Assembly: GCF_007830235.1 (NCBI RefSeq)
Contig: NZ_VLKI01000011.1
Location: forward strand, 1 to 53,682
From: Cytobacillus oceanisediminis
GTDB lineage: Bacteria > Bacillota > Bacilli > Bacillales > Cytobacillaceae
Reading direction: 5' to 3'
Length of the DNA stretch: 53,682 bases
Shown here piece by piece: positions 1 through 11,200 of this stretch. Numbering within the stretch: the first letter of the stretch is position 1; every line of letters starts with the position of its first letter. The notes under the pieces were generated by a model. The model did no database searches. It was given only the letters and a program-made list of their open reading frames with translations, and was not told where the DNA came from. Position numbers and translations under genes: made by a program.

Positions 1-230
1 ATCGAGCGTATGCCAAAAAGATATTGAATGAACACCATTTTAATAAGGACAACAGGGTCAATACTAGGTCTCCCATTGTCTAAGCTATACTTATCTTTTA
101 CCAGGTCATAAATGAATTCAAAATCAATAGCTTGTTCGATCTTTCTAACCAGATGATCTTCAGGCACTAATTGGTCAAGAGCGACCATTTCTATTTGATT
201 TCTTCCATCTTCTACGTGTTTTGATAACAT
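1..230 (-). mobile_element. IS1182-type transposase, N-terminal part, cut by window edge
   Basis: Reading leftward from an ATG at 228-230, an open frame of 76 codons runs off the window. It begins MLSKHVEDGRNQIEMVALDQ and contains LVPEDHLVRKIE, GRPSIDP and IKMVFIQYLFGIRS. This is the usual N-terminal domain (DUF772/InsH type) of IS5/IS1182-family DDE transposases. The catalytic core would lie outside the window, so whether the element is intact cannot be judged. An inverted repeat at 276-318 looks like the element's end. The insertion sits just downstream of the fxsA terminator and breaks no gene visible here. Confidence 0.8.
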
Positions 231-275
231 TTGAATCCCCCACAAAAAATCTTTTCAACTTCATTATACAAAAAA

Positions 276-318
276 AGCTTGTAGACGTGGTCCGTAAAGC
301 AGACTTTGTCTACAAGCT
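276..318. repeat. Inverted repeat, probable end of the IS1182-type element
   Basis: AGCTTGTAGAC at 276-286 is repeated as its exact reverse complement at 308-318, separated by 21 bases. It lies upstream of the transposase start and probably includes the terminal repeat of the element, with the outer edge near 318. The other end of the element is outside the window, so no target-site duplication can be checked. Confidence 0.55.
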
Positions 319-319
319 G

Positions 320-349
320 AAAGCCGCTCCCGATTAAAGGAGCGGCTTT
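320..349 (-). terminator. Terminator-like hairpin after fxsA
   Basis: AAAGCCGCTCC (320-330) pairs perfectly with GGAGCGGCTTT (339-349) around an 8-base loop, 22 bases after the fxsA stop. The T-tract on the minus strand is short, and the structure may work in both directions. Confidence 0.7.
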
Positions 350-370
350 CTCTTTATATATACAGCTTTT

Positions 371-757
371 TTATCTAAGGATAGTGATCGTACCCTTTTC
401 CATCCATTTTCTGATCACGGTAAGCAAGATTCGCTTATAAAGCCCTCTTGTCGGAGGAGCCAGAAGAGTAAAGCCAACTGCATCTGTTATGAAGCCGGGG
501 GTAAGCAGCAAAGTTCCCCCTACAAGAATGCATACTCCATCAAGAATTGTGTCTCCGGGCATTTGGCCATATCGTAGCTGTTCCTGCATTTTTCTGATTG
601 TTTCCAGGCCTTGCTTTTTAGCCAGATAAGCTCCTAGAATGCCTGTGAATATGATGATTATCAGAGTAGGCCATAGACCGATTGTATTTCCCGATAATAG
701 CAATACCCCTATTTCAGCCGCTGGAACAATTATCAGCAACAAGAGAATGTAGCGCAT
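371..757 (-). CDS. fxsA: FxsA family membrane protein
   Basis: A 128-residue integral membrane protein of the FxsA family (B. subtilis YtzA type). Hydrophobic segments lie at about residues 3-22, 28-45 and 75-100, and the C-terminus is basic. The family motif region GAYLAKKQGLETIRK follows the second segment. In E. coli, FxsA overproduction relieves exclusion of phage T7 by plasmid F; the normal job in Bacillus is not known. An AGAGGTGG ribosome site precedes the ATG. The gene follows pyk on the same strand, as in B. subtilis, but a strong terminator at 872-900 separates them. Confidence 0.85.
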   Translation of the reverse strand: MRYILLLLIIVPAAEIGVLLLSGNTIGLWPTLIIIIFTGILGAYLAKKQGLETIRKMQEQLRYGQMPGDTILDGVCILVGGTLLLTPGFITDAVGFTLLAPPTRGLYKRILLTVIRKWMEKGTITILR

Positions 758-871
758 GTTGCCACCTCTTTTAGTTTAAGACTTAAGTTTATTATACCAA
801 ATAATGAACGGCACCTATAACAATTAGTCCATCCTCTTTTTCATTGTATTCGCTTTTCAGATGAAACATTC

Positions 872-900
872 AAAAAAAGGAAGGGCAGCCCCTTCCTTTT
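872..900 (-). terminator. Rho-independent terminator of pfkA-pyk
   Basis: On the minus strand a 9-bp stem AAGGAAGGG/CCCTTCCTT with a 4-base loop is followed by a run of T. It starts about 13 bases after the pyk stop. Confidence 0.9.
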
Positions 901-912
901 CAAAGTGAAAAC

Positions 913-2673
913 CTATAGTACGCTGGCGTGTCCGTTATAGATAACACCACGCTGGGAGTCAACTGTCACTTCCTGTCCGTCTTTTAACAGGGTTGTCGCT
1001 CTTTCGACTCCTACAATGACTGGAATACCAATATTAAGCCCAACAACTGCTGCATGGCTTGTTAGGCCGCCTTCTTCTGTAATAAGTGCGCTGCATTTTT
1101 CAATTGCCGGAACCATTTCACGGTCCGAACCGATTGTTACCAGGATAGATCCTTCCGTAACCTTCGCAAGTGCTTCCTCTGCATTTCTGGCAATAACAAC
1201 TTTACCGAAAGCAGATTTGCGCCCAATGCCTTGTGCTTTTGCGAGGACATCGCCGACAACATGAATTTTCATCAGATTAGTCGTGCCAGCTTCACCAACA
1301 GGGACTCCTGCAGTAATGACCACCAAATCCCCAGAAGCAACAATTCCGCTGTTCAAGCTTTCTTCAACAGCAATATCAAGCATATCATCTGTTGTAGTTG
1401 CTCTTTGACCAATTTGAGGATATACGCCCCATGTTAGAGAAAGACGGCGTGATACATGGTCATTGGATGTTACAGCTACAATTGGAGCTTTAGGACGGTA
1501 TTTAGAAATCATTCTTGCTGTATGGCCGCTCTCAGTCGGTGTGATAATCGCGTTTACATCCAAGTTCAATGCCGTATGCGCAACCGATTGTCCAATGGCA
1601 TCTGTAATATTATGCTCATTATCTTTGCTGCGGTTGGATAAAATTTCTTTGTGATCCAGTGCAGACTCTGCTCTGGATGCAATGTTGTGCATCGTTTGAA
1701 CCGCTTCAACAGGGTAAGACCCCGCAGCTGTTTCGCCTGATAGCATGATGGCATCCGTTCCATCAAAAATGGCATTCGCTACGTCACTGGCTTCCGCACG
1801 CGTAGGACGCGGATTCCGCTGCATGGAATCAAGCATTTGTGTGGCAGTAATTACAGGTTTGCCCTGTGCATTGCATTTTTTAATTAATTTCTTTTGCACA
1901 AGAGGAACTTCCTCTGCAGGAATTTCAACACCAAGGTCACCGCGCGCTACCATCAGACCATCTGAGATCTCAAGGATTTCGTCGATATTATCAACGCCTT
2001 CCTGGTTTTCAATCTTAGGAATGATGTTAATATGGGCCGCATTGTGCTCTTCAAGAAGCTGTCTGATTTCCAATACATCTGACGCCCTGCGGACAAATGA
2101 TGCTGCAATAAAGTCTACTCCCTGTTCAATTCCAAACAGAATATCCTGCGCATCTTTTTCTGTAATTCCAGGCAGATTCACAGATACTCCAGGAACATTT
2201 ACGCCTTTTTTATTCTTCAATGTTCCGCTATTTAATATTTTTGTATAGATTTCACTATTTGCTTTATCTATCTTCGTAACTTCCAGGCCGATTAGCCCGT
2301 CATCAAGCAAAATTTTGCTTCCAGTATGAACATCTTCAATAAGGCCGGCATATGTAACAGAAAACTTCTCAGGTGTTCCCTCAACCTCATTCATGGAAAT
2401 GATAATTTCTTCCCCTGCTTTTAACTCAATCGCACCCTCACGCATATTGTTCGTACGTATTTCCGGGCCCTTTGTATCCAAAAGGATTGCTACCGTTTTA
2501 CCAGTGCTTTTTGCTGCTCCACGAATATTTTGAATCCGCTGGCCATGTTCCTGGAAATCACCATGGGAAAAATTCAAACGGGCCACATTCATGCCTGCCT
2601 CGATCAGCTGTGTTAACTTTTCAACACTTTCACTGGCAGGGCCAATTGTACAAACGATTTTCGTTTTACGCAT
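913..2673 (-). CDS. pyk: Pyruvate kinase with C-terminal PEP-utilizer domain
   Basis: Converts phosphoenolpyruvate and ADP to pyruvate and ATP, the last step of glycolysis. The protein starts [15 protein letters not shown] and carries the kinase signature with the catalytic lysine in [15 protein letters not shown], then [12 protein letters not shown] and [10 protein letters not shown]. At 586 residues it is about 110 longer than enterobacterial enzymes. The extra C-terminal part (from about residue 480) is a PEP-utilizer mobile domain containing [11 protein letters not shown], typical of Bacillus and Geobacillus pyruvate kinases. It lies 90 bases after pfkA with no terminator between, so the two are probably one operon. 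A strong terminator follows. Confidence 0.97.
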   Translation of the reverse strand: MRKTKIVCTIGPASESVEKLTQLIEAGMNVARLNFSHGDFQEHGQRIQNIRGAAKSTGKTVAILLDTKGPEIRTNNMREGAIELKAGEEIIISMNEVEGTPEKFSVTYAGLIEDVHTGSKILLDDGLIGLEVTKIDKANSEIYTKILNSGTLKNKKGVNVPGVSVNLPGITEKDAQDILFGIEQGVDFIAASFVRRASDVLEIRQLLEEHNAAHINIIPKIENQEGVDNIDEILEISDGLMVARGDLGVEIPAEEVPLVQKKLIKKCNAQGKPVITATQMLDSMQRNPRPTRAEASDVANAIFDGTDAIMLSGETAAGSYPVEAVQTMHNIASRAESALDHKEILSNRSKDNEHNITDAIGQSVAHTALNLDVNAIITPTESGHTARMISKYRPKAPIVAVTSNDHVSRRLSLTWGVYPQIGQRATTTDDMLDIAVEESLNSGIVASGDLVVITAGVPVGEAGTTNLMKIHVVGDVLAKAQGIGRKSAFGKVVIARNAEEALAKVTEGSILVTIGSDREMVPAIEKCSALITEEGGLTSHAAVVGLNIGIPVIVGVERATTLLKDGQEVTVDSQRGVIYNGHASVL

Positions 2674-2763
2674 ATAATTCTACCTCCTGATATGAATGAA
2701 GCTTAATTTAGCAGGCAGCTTGTAGGGCATGTCTGCTTGTTTGGTTTTATAATAACAAAAAAG

Positions 2764-4051
<1,288 letters not shown>

Positions 4052-4077
4052 AAAAACGTGCCCGAAAGCACGTTTTA
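4052..4077 (-). terminator. Terminator of accDA, overlapping the accA stop codon
   Basis: The hairpin pairs AAAAACGTGC (4052-4061) with GCACGTTTTA (4068-4077), with T-rich sequence downstream on the minus strand. The distal arm includes the accA stop codon at 4075-4077. Confidence 0.85.
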
Positions 4078-5052
4078 TTTTACCCCAATAAATTCCTTTA
4101 AAAACGAATATTCACCAATAGATTTGAACTTGTTGTACCTGTGGTCAACCAATTGTTCTTCCGACAAACTCATTAAATCCCTTAAAGAGTTATAAAGAAC
4201 AGATTCAATTTCTGCTGCCTGGGTTTTAACATCTTTATGGGCCCCGCCTTTTACCTCGTCAATAATCTGATCCACAACGCCAAGTTCTTTTAAATCCGGC
4301 GCGGTAATTCTCATTGATTCTGCTGCTTTTTTAGCCTGAGAAGCATCTTTCCAAAGAATGGCAGCAGCACCTTCAGGAGAGATAACAGAATAAGTAGAGT
4401 TTTCCAGCATATGAATATGGTTGCCCACACCCAGTGCAAGCGCACCGCCGCTTCCGCCTTCACCAATGACGATGCAAATGACAGGAACCTTTAAGCTGGC
4501 CATTTCAAATAGGTTTTTGGCGATCGCTTCGCTCTGTCCACGTTCCTCGGCTGCTTTGCCAGGATAAGCGCCTTTCGTATCAATAAAACAAATAATCGGC
4601 CTTCGGAACTTATCCGCCTGCTTCATAAGCCTTAACGCTTTACGGTATCCCTCTGGATGAGGCATTCCAAAGTTTCTGCGAATATTCTCTTTCGTATCTT
4701 TTCCGCGCTGATGCCCGATAACTGTCACCGGAAGGCCTTTAAATTTCGCTATACCGCCGACAATCGCTTCATCATCCCCAAACGCACGGTCCCCGTGGCA
4801 TTCGAAAAAGTCCTCAAAAAGATATGAAATATAGTCCAGTGTAGTTGGCCGTGCTGGATGGCGGGCAATCTGCACACGATCCCAAGGTTTCATATTTTCA
4901 TATATGTCCGTTTCTAATTTTTCCAAGCGTGCTTCCAGTTTCTCTATCTCAGAGGACAGATCCACATCGGCCGTTTTCGTAAACTCTTTCAATTCTGCAA
5001 TCTTTTTTTTCAGCTCCGTTACCGGACGCTCAAATTCTAATTCTCCTGCCAT
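4075..5052 (-). CDS. accA: Acetyl-CoA carboxylase carboxyltransferase, alpha subunit
   Basis: With AccD it forms the carboxyltransferase that moves the carboxyl group from biotinylated BCCP to acetyl-CoA, giving malonyl-CoA, the first committed step of fatty-acid synthesis. The N-terminal helical region (about residues 1-60) is followed by the crotonase-like fold with [48 protein letters not shown] and [16 protein letters not shown]. Its 325 residues match the family. An AGGAGGTG ribosome site lies inside the end of accD, and the two genes overlap by 16 bases, so translation is probably coupled to keep the subunits equal. Confidence 0.96.
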   Translation of the reverse strand: MAGELEFERPVTELKKKIAELKEFTKTADVDLSSEIEKLEARLEKLETDIYENMKPWDRVQIARHPARPTTLDYISYLFEDFFECHGDRAFGDDEAIVGGIAKFKGLPVTVIGHQRGKDTKENIRRNFGMPHPEGYRKALRLMKQADKFRRPIICFIDTKGAYPGKAAEERGQSEAIAKNLFEMASLKVPVICIVIGEGGSGGALALGVGNHIHMLENSTYSVISPEGAAAILWKDASQAKKAAESMRITAPDLKELGVVDQIIDEVKGGAHKDVKTQAAEIESVLYNSLRDLMSLSEEQLVDHRYNKFKSIGEYSFLKEFIGVK

Positions 5053-5915
5053 TGGAAGTCACCTCCTGGTTGGTGTATTGATAAAATCGCTGATATCTTT
5101 TCCTTTAATTCAGTTCTTGAAATGACTGCATCCAATTGGCCGTGTTTCAATAAGAACTCAGCTGTCTGGAAATCCTCCGGCAATTCTTCCCGGATTGTTT
5201 GCTCAATGATTCGACGGCCGGCAAAACCGATCAAAGCACCCGGTTCAGCCAAATTATAATCTCCGAGGGAAGCAAAGCTTGCTGACACGCCGCCTGTGGT
5301 CGGGTGAGTCATAATGGAAATAATCAGTCCGCCATTATCACTGAACCTTTTTAAGGCTACACTCGTTTTGGCCATTTGCATGAGGCTGAGGACCCCTTCC
5401 TGCATCCTCGCACCCCCTGAAGCAGTAAAAATAATAAAAGGAACAGCTAATTCATCAGCTTTTTCGATGGCACGGGTGATTTTCTCGCCGACTACAGATC
5501 CCATACTTCCCATCCTGAACGTAGAATCCATCACTGCCACTACTATTTTTTGATCATTAACAGTGCCTGTTCCAGTGACAACCGCCTCATTTATTTTTGT
5601 CTTTTCCCGATCCTTTTCAAGTTTTTCAATATAGTCCGGGAAGTTCAGAGGGTTTTCAGAAATCATATTTGCATTAATTTCTTCAAAGCTATTGGAATCC
5701 AAAAAACTTGCCAATCGCTCTTTTGAGTTCATTGAATGATGATAATGGCAGTTGAAACAAACCTTTAAGTTTTTGACAAGCTCCTTAGTATACATGATTT
5801 TTTTGCAATTTGGACACTTGGTCATGATTCCTTCCGGCACATCCTGCTTTGCCGTTTCCGATGGAATGGTTGCATATTTCTTTTTCTTCGTCTTTGTAAA
5901 AATATCTTTAAGCAA
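5037..5915 (-). CDS. accD: Acetyl-CoA carboxylase carboxyltransferase, beta subunit
   Basis: Partner of AccA in the carboxyltransferase. A zinc ribbon at the N-terminus has Cys34, Cys37, Cys53 and Cys56, followed by the crotonase-like core ([54 protein letters not shown]). I place the start at the TTG at 5913-5915, preceded by AGGGAGG. This gives 292 residues starting LKDIFTK as in B. subtilis. The upstream in-frame extension of 20 codons lacks homology and a ribosome site. A FadR-type palindrome at 5977-5991 lies about 60 bases upstream and suggests control by the neighbouring GntR regulator. Confidence 0.95.
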   Translation of the reverse strand: MLKDIFTKTKKKKYATIPSETAKQDVPEGIMTKCPNCKKIMYTKELVKNLKVCFNCHYHHSMNSKERLASFLDSNSFEEINANMISENPLNFPDYIEKLEKDREKTKINEAVVTGTGTVNDQKIVVAVMDSTFRMGSMGSVVGEKITRAIEKADELAVPFIIFTASGGARMQEGVLSLMQMAKTSVALKRFSDNGGLIISIMTHPTTGGVSASFASLGDYNLAEPGALIGFAGRRIIEQTIREELPEDFQTAEFLLKHGQLDAVISRTELKEKISAILSIHQPGGDFQWQEN

Positions 5916-5976
5916 GATGAAACCTCCCTGAATATTGCTGTTAGAAAAAAACCGAATCATTTTCCATAATTTCAAC

Positions 5977-5991
5977 AGTGGTCAGACCACT
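5977..5991. promoter_or_regulatory. Predicted FadR/GntR-type operator upstream of accDA
   Basis: AGTGGTCAGACCACT is a perfect 7+1+7 palindrome. Its core TGGTCAGACCA fits the TNGTNNNACNA pattern known for FadR-subfamily GntR regulators. It lies just downstream of a possible extended -10 element (TGATATAGG on the minus strand, near 6017-6025) and upstream of the accD ribosome site, a position suited to repression. The same core recurs at 8144-8154 upstream of the malic enzyme-regulator operon. Confidence 0.7.
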
Positions 5992-6078
5992 AATTTAAAA
6001 ATGAATGCCTATATCATAGGCTCATATACTGCTTGTCTGATTCTTTTAATATAGAGTATAGCAGCTGTAAAATCTGCA

Positions 6079-6108
6079 AAAAATTGTCGTTAACCTTTCG
6101 ACAATTTT
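6079..6108 (-). terminator. Terminator of the malic enzyme-gntR operon, overlapping the gntR end
   Basis: AAAATTGTCG (6099-6108 read on the minus strand) pairs with CGACAATTTT and is followed by further T. The stem includes the last codons of gntR, and the stop codon lies in the loop. Confidence 0.8.
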
Positions 6109-6725
6109 CTTAAGTTTTTATATACACGAATAACTTCAGATTCATTCTTAGAAATTAATGTATCAATAAGCTCAGCGTACTCTGTTTGGGACACGATCAT
6201 TTTCTTTAACTCTAAGGAATTATAATAATCTTTTAAAATCATCCATATCCGTAGAAAAAGATGATTGTCCGCAAGGGTGACAACCTCCAGGAAAAACTCA
6301 TCATCTGTGTAATCTGCCTCCAGAGCCCAATTTTTGAACTTAAGGAGCTGGTCCTTTTCAGCCTTCTGAATGATTAGCCATAAACAATCCAGCTCAATCA
6401 GAAACTTTGTCTCTTTTACATCCCGAATTGCTTTTTGGTCCTGAAGAATAAATGTACTGAGCAGCTGTACAAGCTGGTTTCCTCTGAAGTCCCTGATAAA
6501 AGTACCCTCGCCTCTCCTTGTTTCGATTAAACCAAGAAGTTCAAGGGCCCTTAAAGCTTCCCGAACGGAAGAGCGCCCGACACCCAGGCGCTCTGAAAGC
6601 TCTCGTTCGGAAGGCAATCTATCTCCAGGCTTAAGGCCATCATGCTGGATCATGAACCTAAGCTGTTTTACTATTTCGATATAGACCTTCGTATTATTTT
6701 GGGGTGAATTCACGTATGGAATCAC
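6090..6725 (-). CDS. GntR-family (FadR subfamily) transcriptional regulator
   Basis: A DNA-binding regulator of 211 residues. The winged helix at about residues 10-75 carries GLKPGDRLPSERELSERLGV and GRSSVREALRALELLGLIE, the GntR signature. The remaining 130 residues are alpha-helical and fit a reduced FCD ligand domain of the FadR type. The GTG start at 6723-6725 overlaps the malic enzyme stop by four bases (GTGA), so the two are co-translated. Matching palindromes upstream of its own operon (8142-8156) and of accDA (5977-5991) suggest autoregulation plus control of malonyl-CoA synthesis. The ligand is unknown; an acyl-CoA, malonyl-CoA or an organic acid would make sense. Confidence 0.88.
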   Translation of the reverse strand: MIPYVNSPQNNTKVYIEIVKQLRFMIQHDGLKPGDRLPSERELSERLGVGRSSVREALRALELLGLIETRRGEGTFIRDFRGNQLVQLLSTFILQDQKAIRDVKETKFLIELDCLWLIIQKAEKDQLLKFKNWALEADYTDDEFFLEVVTLADNHLFLRIWMILKDYYNSLELKKMIVSQTEYAELIDTLISKNESEVIRVYKNLRKLSKG

Positions 6726-7960
6726 TCACCTTTTCCAATGACCGCAAGACTTCTCGTTTTTTCCTTCACTTCATCAGGATCAACCTTAATACGTGCAACT
6801 CCCGTTTCCATTGCTGCTTTAGCCACTGCAGCCGCAACTTCTGGTGCCACACGCGGATCAAATGGCCCTGGAATGACATAATCAGCATTAAGTTCGTCCT
6901 CTTTAATCAAGCCTGCAATTGCTTCTACCGCAGCTACCTTCATTTTCTCATTGATATGAGTAGCCCTTACATCCAATGCTCCACGGAAAATCCCTGGGAA
7001 TGCCAATACATTATTCACCTGGTTAGGAAAATCTGATCTTCCTGTTCCGACTACCATTGCCCCGGCTGCCTTTGCTTCATCAGGCATAATCTCAGGAGTG
7101 GGATTAGCCATGGCGAATATAATCGGGTCCTGATTCATTGTGCTGATCATTTCCGCGGTTAATGCTCCTGCTGCCGATACCCCGATGAATACGTCTGCCT
7201 CTTTTATAACATCAGCTAGACTGCCTTTTACATCGTCTCGATTTGTATATTTCGCTACTTCATTTTTAATCTCATTCATGCCCTGAGGACGGCCTTCATA
7301 AATAGCGCCCTTTGTATCGCACATAATAATGTCGCGGACACCGTAACTGTACAGAAGCTTAATAATCGCAATGCCTGCTGCTCCCGCTCCGTTCGCAACA
7401 ACCTTGATTTCATTCATTTTTTTGCCGGAAAGCTTTAATGCATTCACAAGGCCTGCAACCGTCACAATCGCAGTGCCATGCTGGTCATCATGGAATACAG
7501 GGATATTTGTTTCCTTCTTTAAACGCTCCTCTACATAAAAGCAATGAGGAGCAGCAATATCTTCAAGATTCACGCCTCCAAAAGTCGGCTCAAGAAGCTT
7601 GACCGTTTCAACAATTTTATCGACGTCTGTAGTGTTCAGACAGATTGGGAAAGCATCTACTCCTGCGAAACTCTTGAATAAAACAGCCTTTCCTTCCATA
7701 ACAGGCAGAGCAGCTTCAGGTCCAATGTTCCCCAGTCCAAGCACAGCTGTACCATCGGAAACCACAGCGACCATATTGCCTTTCATTGTATACTCATATA
7801 CAGTCTCAGGCTTATCGTAAATCTCCTTGCAAGGCTCGGCGACACCAGGAGAGTAGGCAAGGCTCAAATCTCTCGCATTGCGCACCTGTACTTTTGATTT
7901 TGATTCCAATTTCCCCTTATTAACTCTATGCATATGAAGGGCTTCTTCACGTAAGGTCAA
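6722..7960 (-). CDS. ytsJ: NAD(P)-dependent malic enzyme
   Basis: Decarboxylates malate to pyruvate with reduction of NAD(P)+; the B. subtilis homologue YtsJ is the main NADPH-forming malic enzyme. Motifs: LAYSPGVAEPCKEI, DGTAVLGLGNIGPEAALPVM, VFHDDQHGTAIVT and the Rossmann motif VVANGAGAAGIAI. I choose the TTG at 7958-7960 with GAGGAG eight bases upstream. This gives 412 residues starting TLREEALHMH, like YtsJ. The GTG at 7969 overlaps the ribosome site. Co-translated with the downstream FadR-type regulator gene. NADPH supply next to accDA fits a link to fatty-acid synthesis. Confidence 0.93.
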   Translation of the reverse strand: MTLREEALHMHRVNKGKLESKSKVQVRNARDLSLAYSPGVAEPCKEIYDKPETVYEYTMKGNMVAVVSDGTAVLGLGNIGPEAALPVMEGKAVLFKSFAGVDAFPICLNTTDVDKIVETVKLLEPTFGGVNLEDIAAPHCFYVEERLKKETNIPVFHDDQHGTAIVTVAGLVNALKLSGKKMNEIKVVANGAGAAGIAIIKLLYSYGVRDIIMCDTKGAIYEGRPQGMNEIKNEVAKYTNRDDVKGSLADVIKEADVFIGVSAAGALTAEMISTMNQDPIIFAMANPTPEIMPDEAKAAGAMVVGTGRSDFPNQVNNVLAFPGIFRGALDVRATHINEKMKVAAVEAIAGLIKEDELNADYVIPGPFDPRVAPEVAAAVAKAAMETGVARIKVDPDEVKEKTRSLAVIGKGE

Positions 7961-8141
7961 AATATTCACTCCTCAATTATCCGCAGACGGACAGGACTTT
8001 GTATATATTAACATAGCATAATGAACCATTTCTAAATGGCCGGATCACCGGCACGATAACGAATCCGCGCAATAATGCGTGCAGGCTCCATCATTCACAG
8101 CTATTTTTTATCTTATAGATTAGCTTGTTCTTATTTTTTAT

Positions 8142-8156
8142 AGTGGTCAGACCAGT
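8142..8156. promoter_or_regulatory. Predicted FadR/GntR-type operator upstream of malic enzyme-gntR
   Basis: AGTGGTCAGACCAGT contains the perfect 5+1+5 palindrome TGGTCAGACCA at 8144-8154, identical in core to the site before accDA. It begins about 16 bases downstream of the predicted -10 element at 8173-8178, so a bound regulator would block transcription near its start. Confidence 0.7.
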
Positions 8157-8172
8157 TTATTTTCTTCTTACA

Positions 8173-8200
8173 AATATACCATAATTGTTATTGTTGTAAA
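8173..8200 (-). promoter_or_regulatory. Predicted sigma-A promoter of malic enzyme-gntR
   Basis: On the minus strand TTTACA (8195-8200) and TATATT (8173-8178) are separated by 16 bases. It starts immediately after the dnaE stop and is followed by the palindromic operator. Confidence 0.55.
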
Positions 8201-8206
8201 GGGAAA

Positions 8207-11200
8207 CTACTTTAAAATCACGTTATTCTTTCCCAGTAGATTAATTAGCTGGTTCATAAATTCATCCGATGGCTTAACCAGGTCCTCTTCTCCAAGACGA
8301 ATACTTTTTTGGGTGCTTTCGTAATATAGCACAACCTGTATAGATCCTTCATTTTTCTTAAATAATTCCTTAAGGAAACGCAGATTGTCTGCTGCTTCTT
8401 TTTCCTTTGTAATTCGCAGATACAAAACCGGATCCATGTTTTCCATTCTTTCAATAGCTTCCTTTGCAGCCTCAAGGTGCTGCACGATCAGCTGCCTCTC
8501 TCCTTCCCGCTCTTCCATTTTTCCTTCCAAAAAAATAATGTTTCCCTGAGAACATAGAACCGAATAACGATTAAAAATCTTGGGAAATACGACGGCCTCC
8601 ATATCCCCCGATTGGTCGCTTAAGGAAAGAAAAGCCATTGGCTCCCCTTTTTTCGTGCGGATTTTCTTTACATCCGACACATATACAACTGCCCTCGCCT
8701 TTTTGGTTGAAGGTTCAAGCTCCAACAGCGGAACAGCTCCCAGCAGGGTAAAATGGGGTTCATATATTGAAACAGGATGGTCGGATAAATACAGGCCAAG
8801 GACTTCTTTTTCGAATTTCAGCTTATCCTCAGGCCGTATAGGATCCACTTGAGTATATTTTGGTTTTGGAAAAAATTCATCGTCTTCAAAGAAATCGAAC
8901 TGATCGTCTTCCGGTTTAACCAGCTGGGCATGTTCTGCAGCAACATCGAGGCTGGCAAGCAGGACAGCTCTGTCTTCACCAAACTCGTCAAAGCAGCCTG
9001 AATGGACTAAACCTTCCAGAACTTTCCGATTCACAGCTTTAGTTGATACTCTTATACAGAAATCGAATAAATCATCAAACCGCTTATTTTTTCTGGCTTG
9101 AAAAATATCTTTTAATGCCGCTGCCCCTACTCCTTTAATAGCTGCAAGACTGTATCTGACCGAGTCTTTTTCAACTAAAAAGGAATAGCCGCTTTGATTG
9201 ATAGAAGGAGAACGGATGGATAAGCCCATCTGCTTTAGCTCTCGGATATATTGGGCAATTTTCCCTTCATTGCCGATAACTGATGTCAGAAGGGAAGCCA
9301 TGAAGTGCAGCGGATAATGGGTTTTCAAATACGCAAGCTGGTAAGCTATAAAACTGTAAGCGACAGCATGGCTTCGGTTAAAGCCGTAGTTCGCAAAACG
9401 TACGATCAAATCATAAATTTCATTGGAAGTTGGTTCACTGTACCCTTTTTTTAAGGCCCCGCCCACAAAATGGCTGCGCTCGCGGTCAAGCACTTCTTTT
9501 TGCTTTTTGCTGACTGCCCGCCGCAGCAAATCTGCCTCTCCCAGCGAGAAGCCTGCCATTTTGGCGGCAATTTGCATAATTTGCTCCTGATAGACAATAA
9601 CTCCGTAAGTATTTTCAAGAATAGGCTTTAAATCGGGATGGGGGTAAGATACTTCTTGCCGTCCATGCTTTCTGTCGATAAAAAGCGGGATATTTTCCAT
9701 TGGCCCCGGACGATAAAGCGCATTGACAGCTACAATATCTTCAAAACGGGTTGGCAGCAGCCTGGTCAGGACACTTCTCATCCCCGCTGATTCAAGCTGA
9801 AAAATACCGGTTGTGTCCCCTTTTCCAAGAAGGCTATACACCGCTGCATCATCCAGCGGAATCCTTTTGATATCAATTCGTTTACCTGTTTTTCTCTGGA
9901 TCGAGCTTAAAATATTTTCAATCAATGACAGGTTCCTGAGCCCAAGGAAGTCCATTTTCAATAAGCCGACATCCTCCAGATGCTCCATTGAATATTGAGT
10001 CAAATAGACATTTTCATGGCCTTTTTGAATTGGAATCGCCTCTACAAGGGGATGCTCGCTGATAACAACTCCAGCAGCATGTGTAGAGGTATGCCTCGGC
10101 AGTCCTTCCAGTTTAAGGGCTGTTTCGAATAGCCTGCGGGTTAATTCAGATTCTTGAGTGAACCTTCTCAGTGGTTCAGACTCTTTGTAAGCCTCTTTAA
10201 GATTGATACCCAGTTTGGAAGGAATTTTTCTCGACAGAATGTCTAACTCTTTTGGATTTAACCCAAATGCCCTGCCGACATCCCGCAAAGCCGCTTTTGC
10301 CGCCAGTGTTCCGAACGTAAGGATCTGGGCAACATGCAGCTCTCCATATTTTTTGGATACATACTGGATCACCTCATCCCTTCTGTGATCTGGAAAATCG
10401 ATATCAATATCAGGCATGGATATTCTTTCCGGATTAAGGAATCGTTCAAACAGCAGCTTATGCTCGATTGGATCCACATCTGTTATGTACAGTACATAAG
10501 CAACCATCGAACCAGCAGCCGAACCCCGCCCAGGGCCTGTTAGAATGCCATTGTCCCTGGCAAATCTCATAAAATCCCAGACAATTAGGAAATAATCGCT
10601 GAATTTCATTTCTTTTATTATTTTCAGTTCGTATTTTAAGCGGTCGCTATGTTCAACTTCTGCATAAGGATATCTTTCAGCAAAGCCTTGCCAGCAAATT
10701 TCCTCTAATAGCCCATCTGCACTTAAACCTCTTTCAACGGGATACTTCGGAAGGTTCTGTTTGTTCAACTCGAGCATGACGTTGCATTGGTCGGCAATCT
10801 TAATGGTATTCTCCAAAGCATCCGGGTATCCGGACAATAACTCTACCATTTCCCGCGAAGTTTTTAAGTAGTATTCATCACTTGCCAGGCGTTCTCTGCC
10901 TTCATCCTGCAGCTTCTCCCCATTTTTTATGGCCAGCAGGCATTCATGGGAAAAAGCGTCTTCCTTCTTCAGATAGTAAACACTATTGGCTGCCGCCAGC
11001 TCAATGCCTGTTTCTGCTGAGAGCCGGGCCAGGCCTTCCTGAATTATTTTCTCCTCAGGCAATCCATGCTCCTGCAAGGAAAGAAAAAATGAGTTTCTTT
11101 CAAAAATCACACTAAAAAGTTCAGCAGTCTCTTTGGCTTTTTCGAATTCTCCAGTCACCAGATATCTCTCAATCTCGCCTTCGAATCCAGGTGTTAAGGC

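Noticed and set aside
1745..2248. Open frame of 167 codons on the plus strand inside pyk
   Set aside because: It is antisense to an unmistakable pyruvate kinase gene, has no family features and no ribosome site. Other frames inside pyk, dnaE, argG and ackA were dropped for the same reason.
5916..5975. Twenty codon N-terminal extension of AccD
   Set aside because: No homology, no ribosome site, and it would cover the AGGGAGG site of the TTG start.
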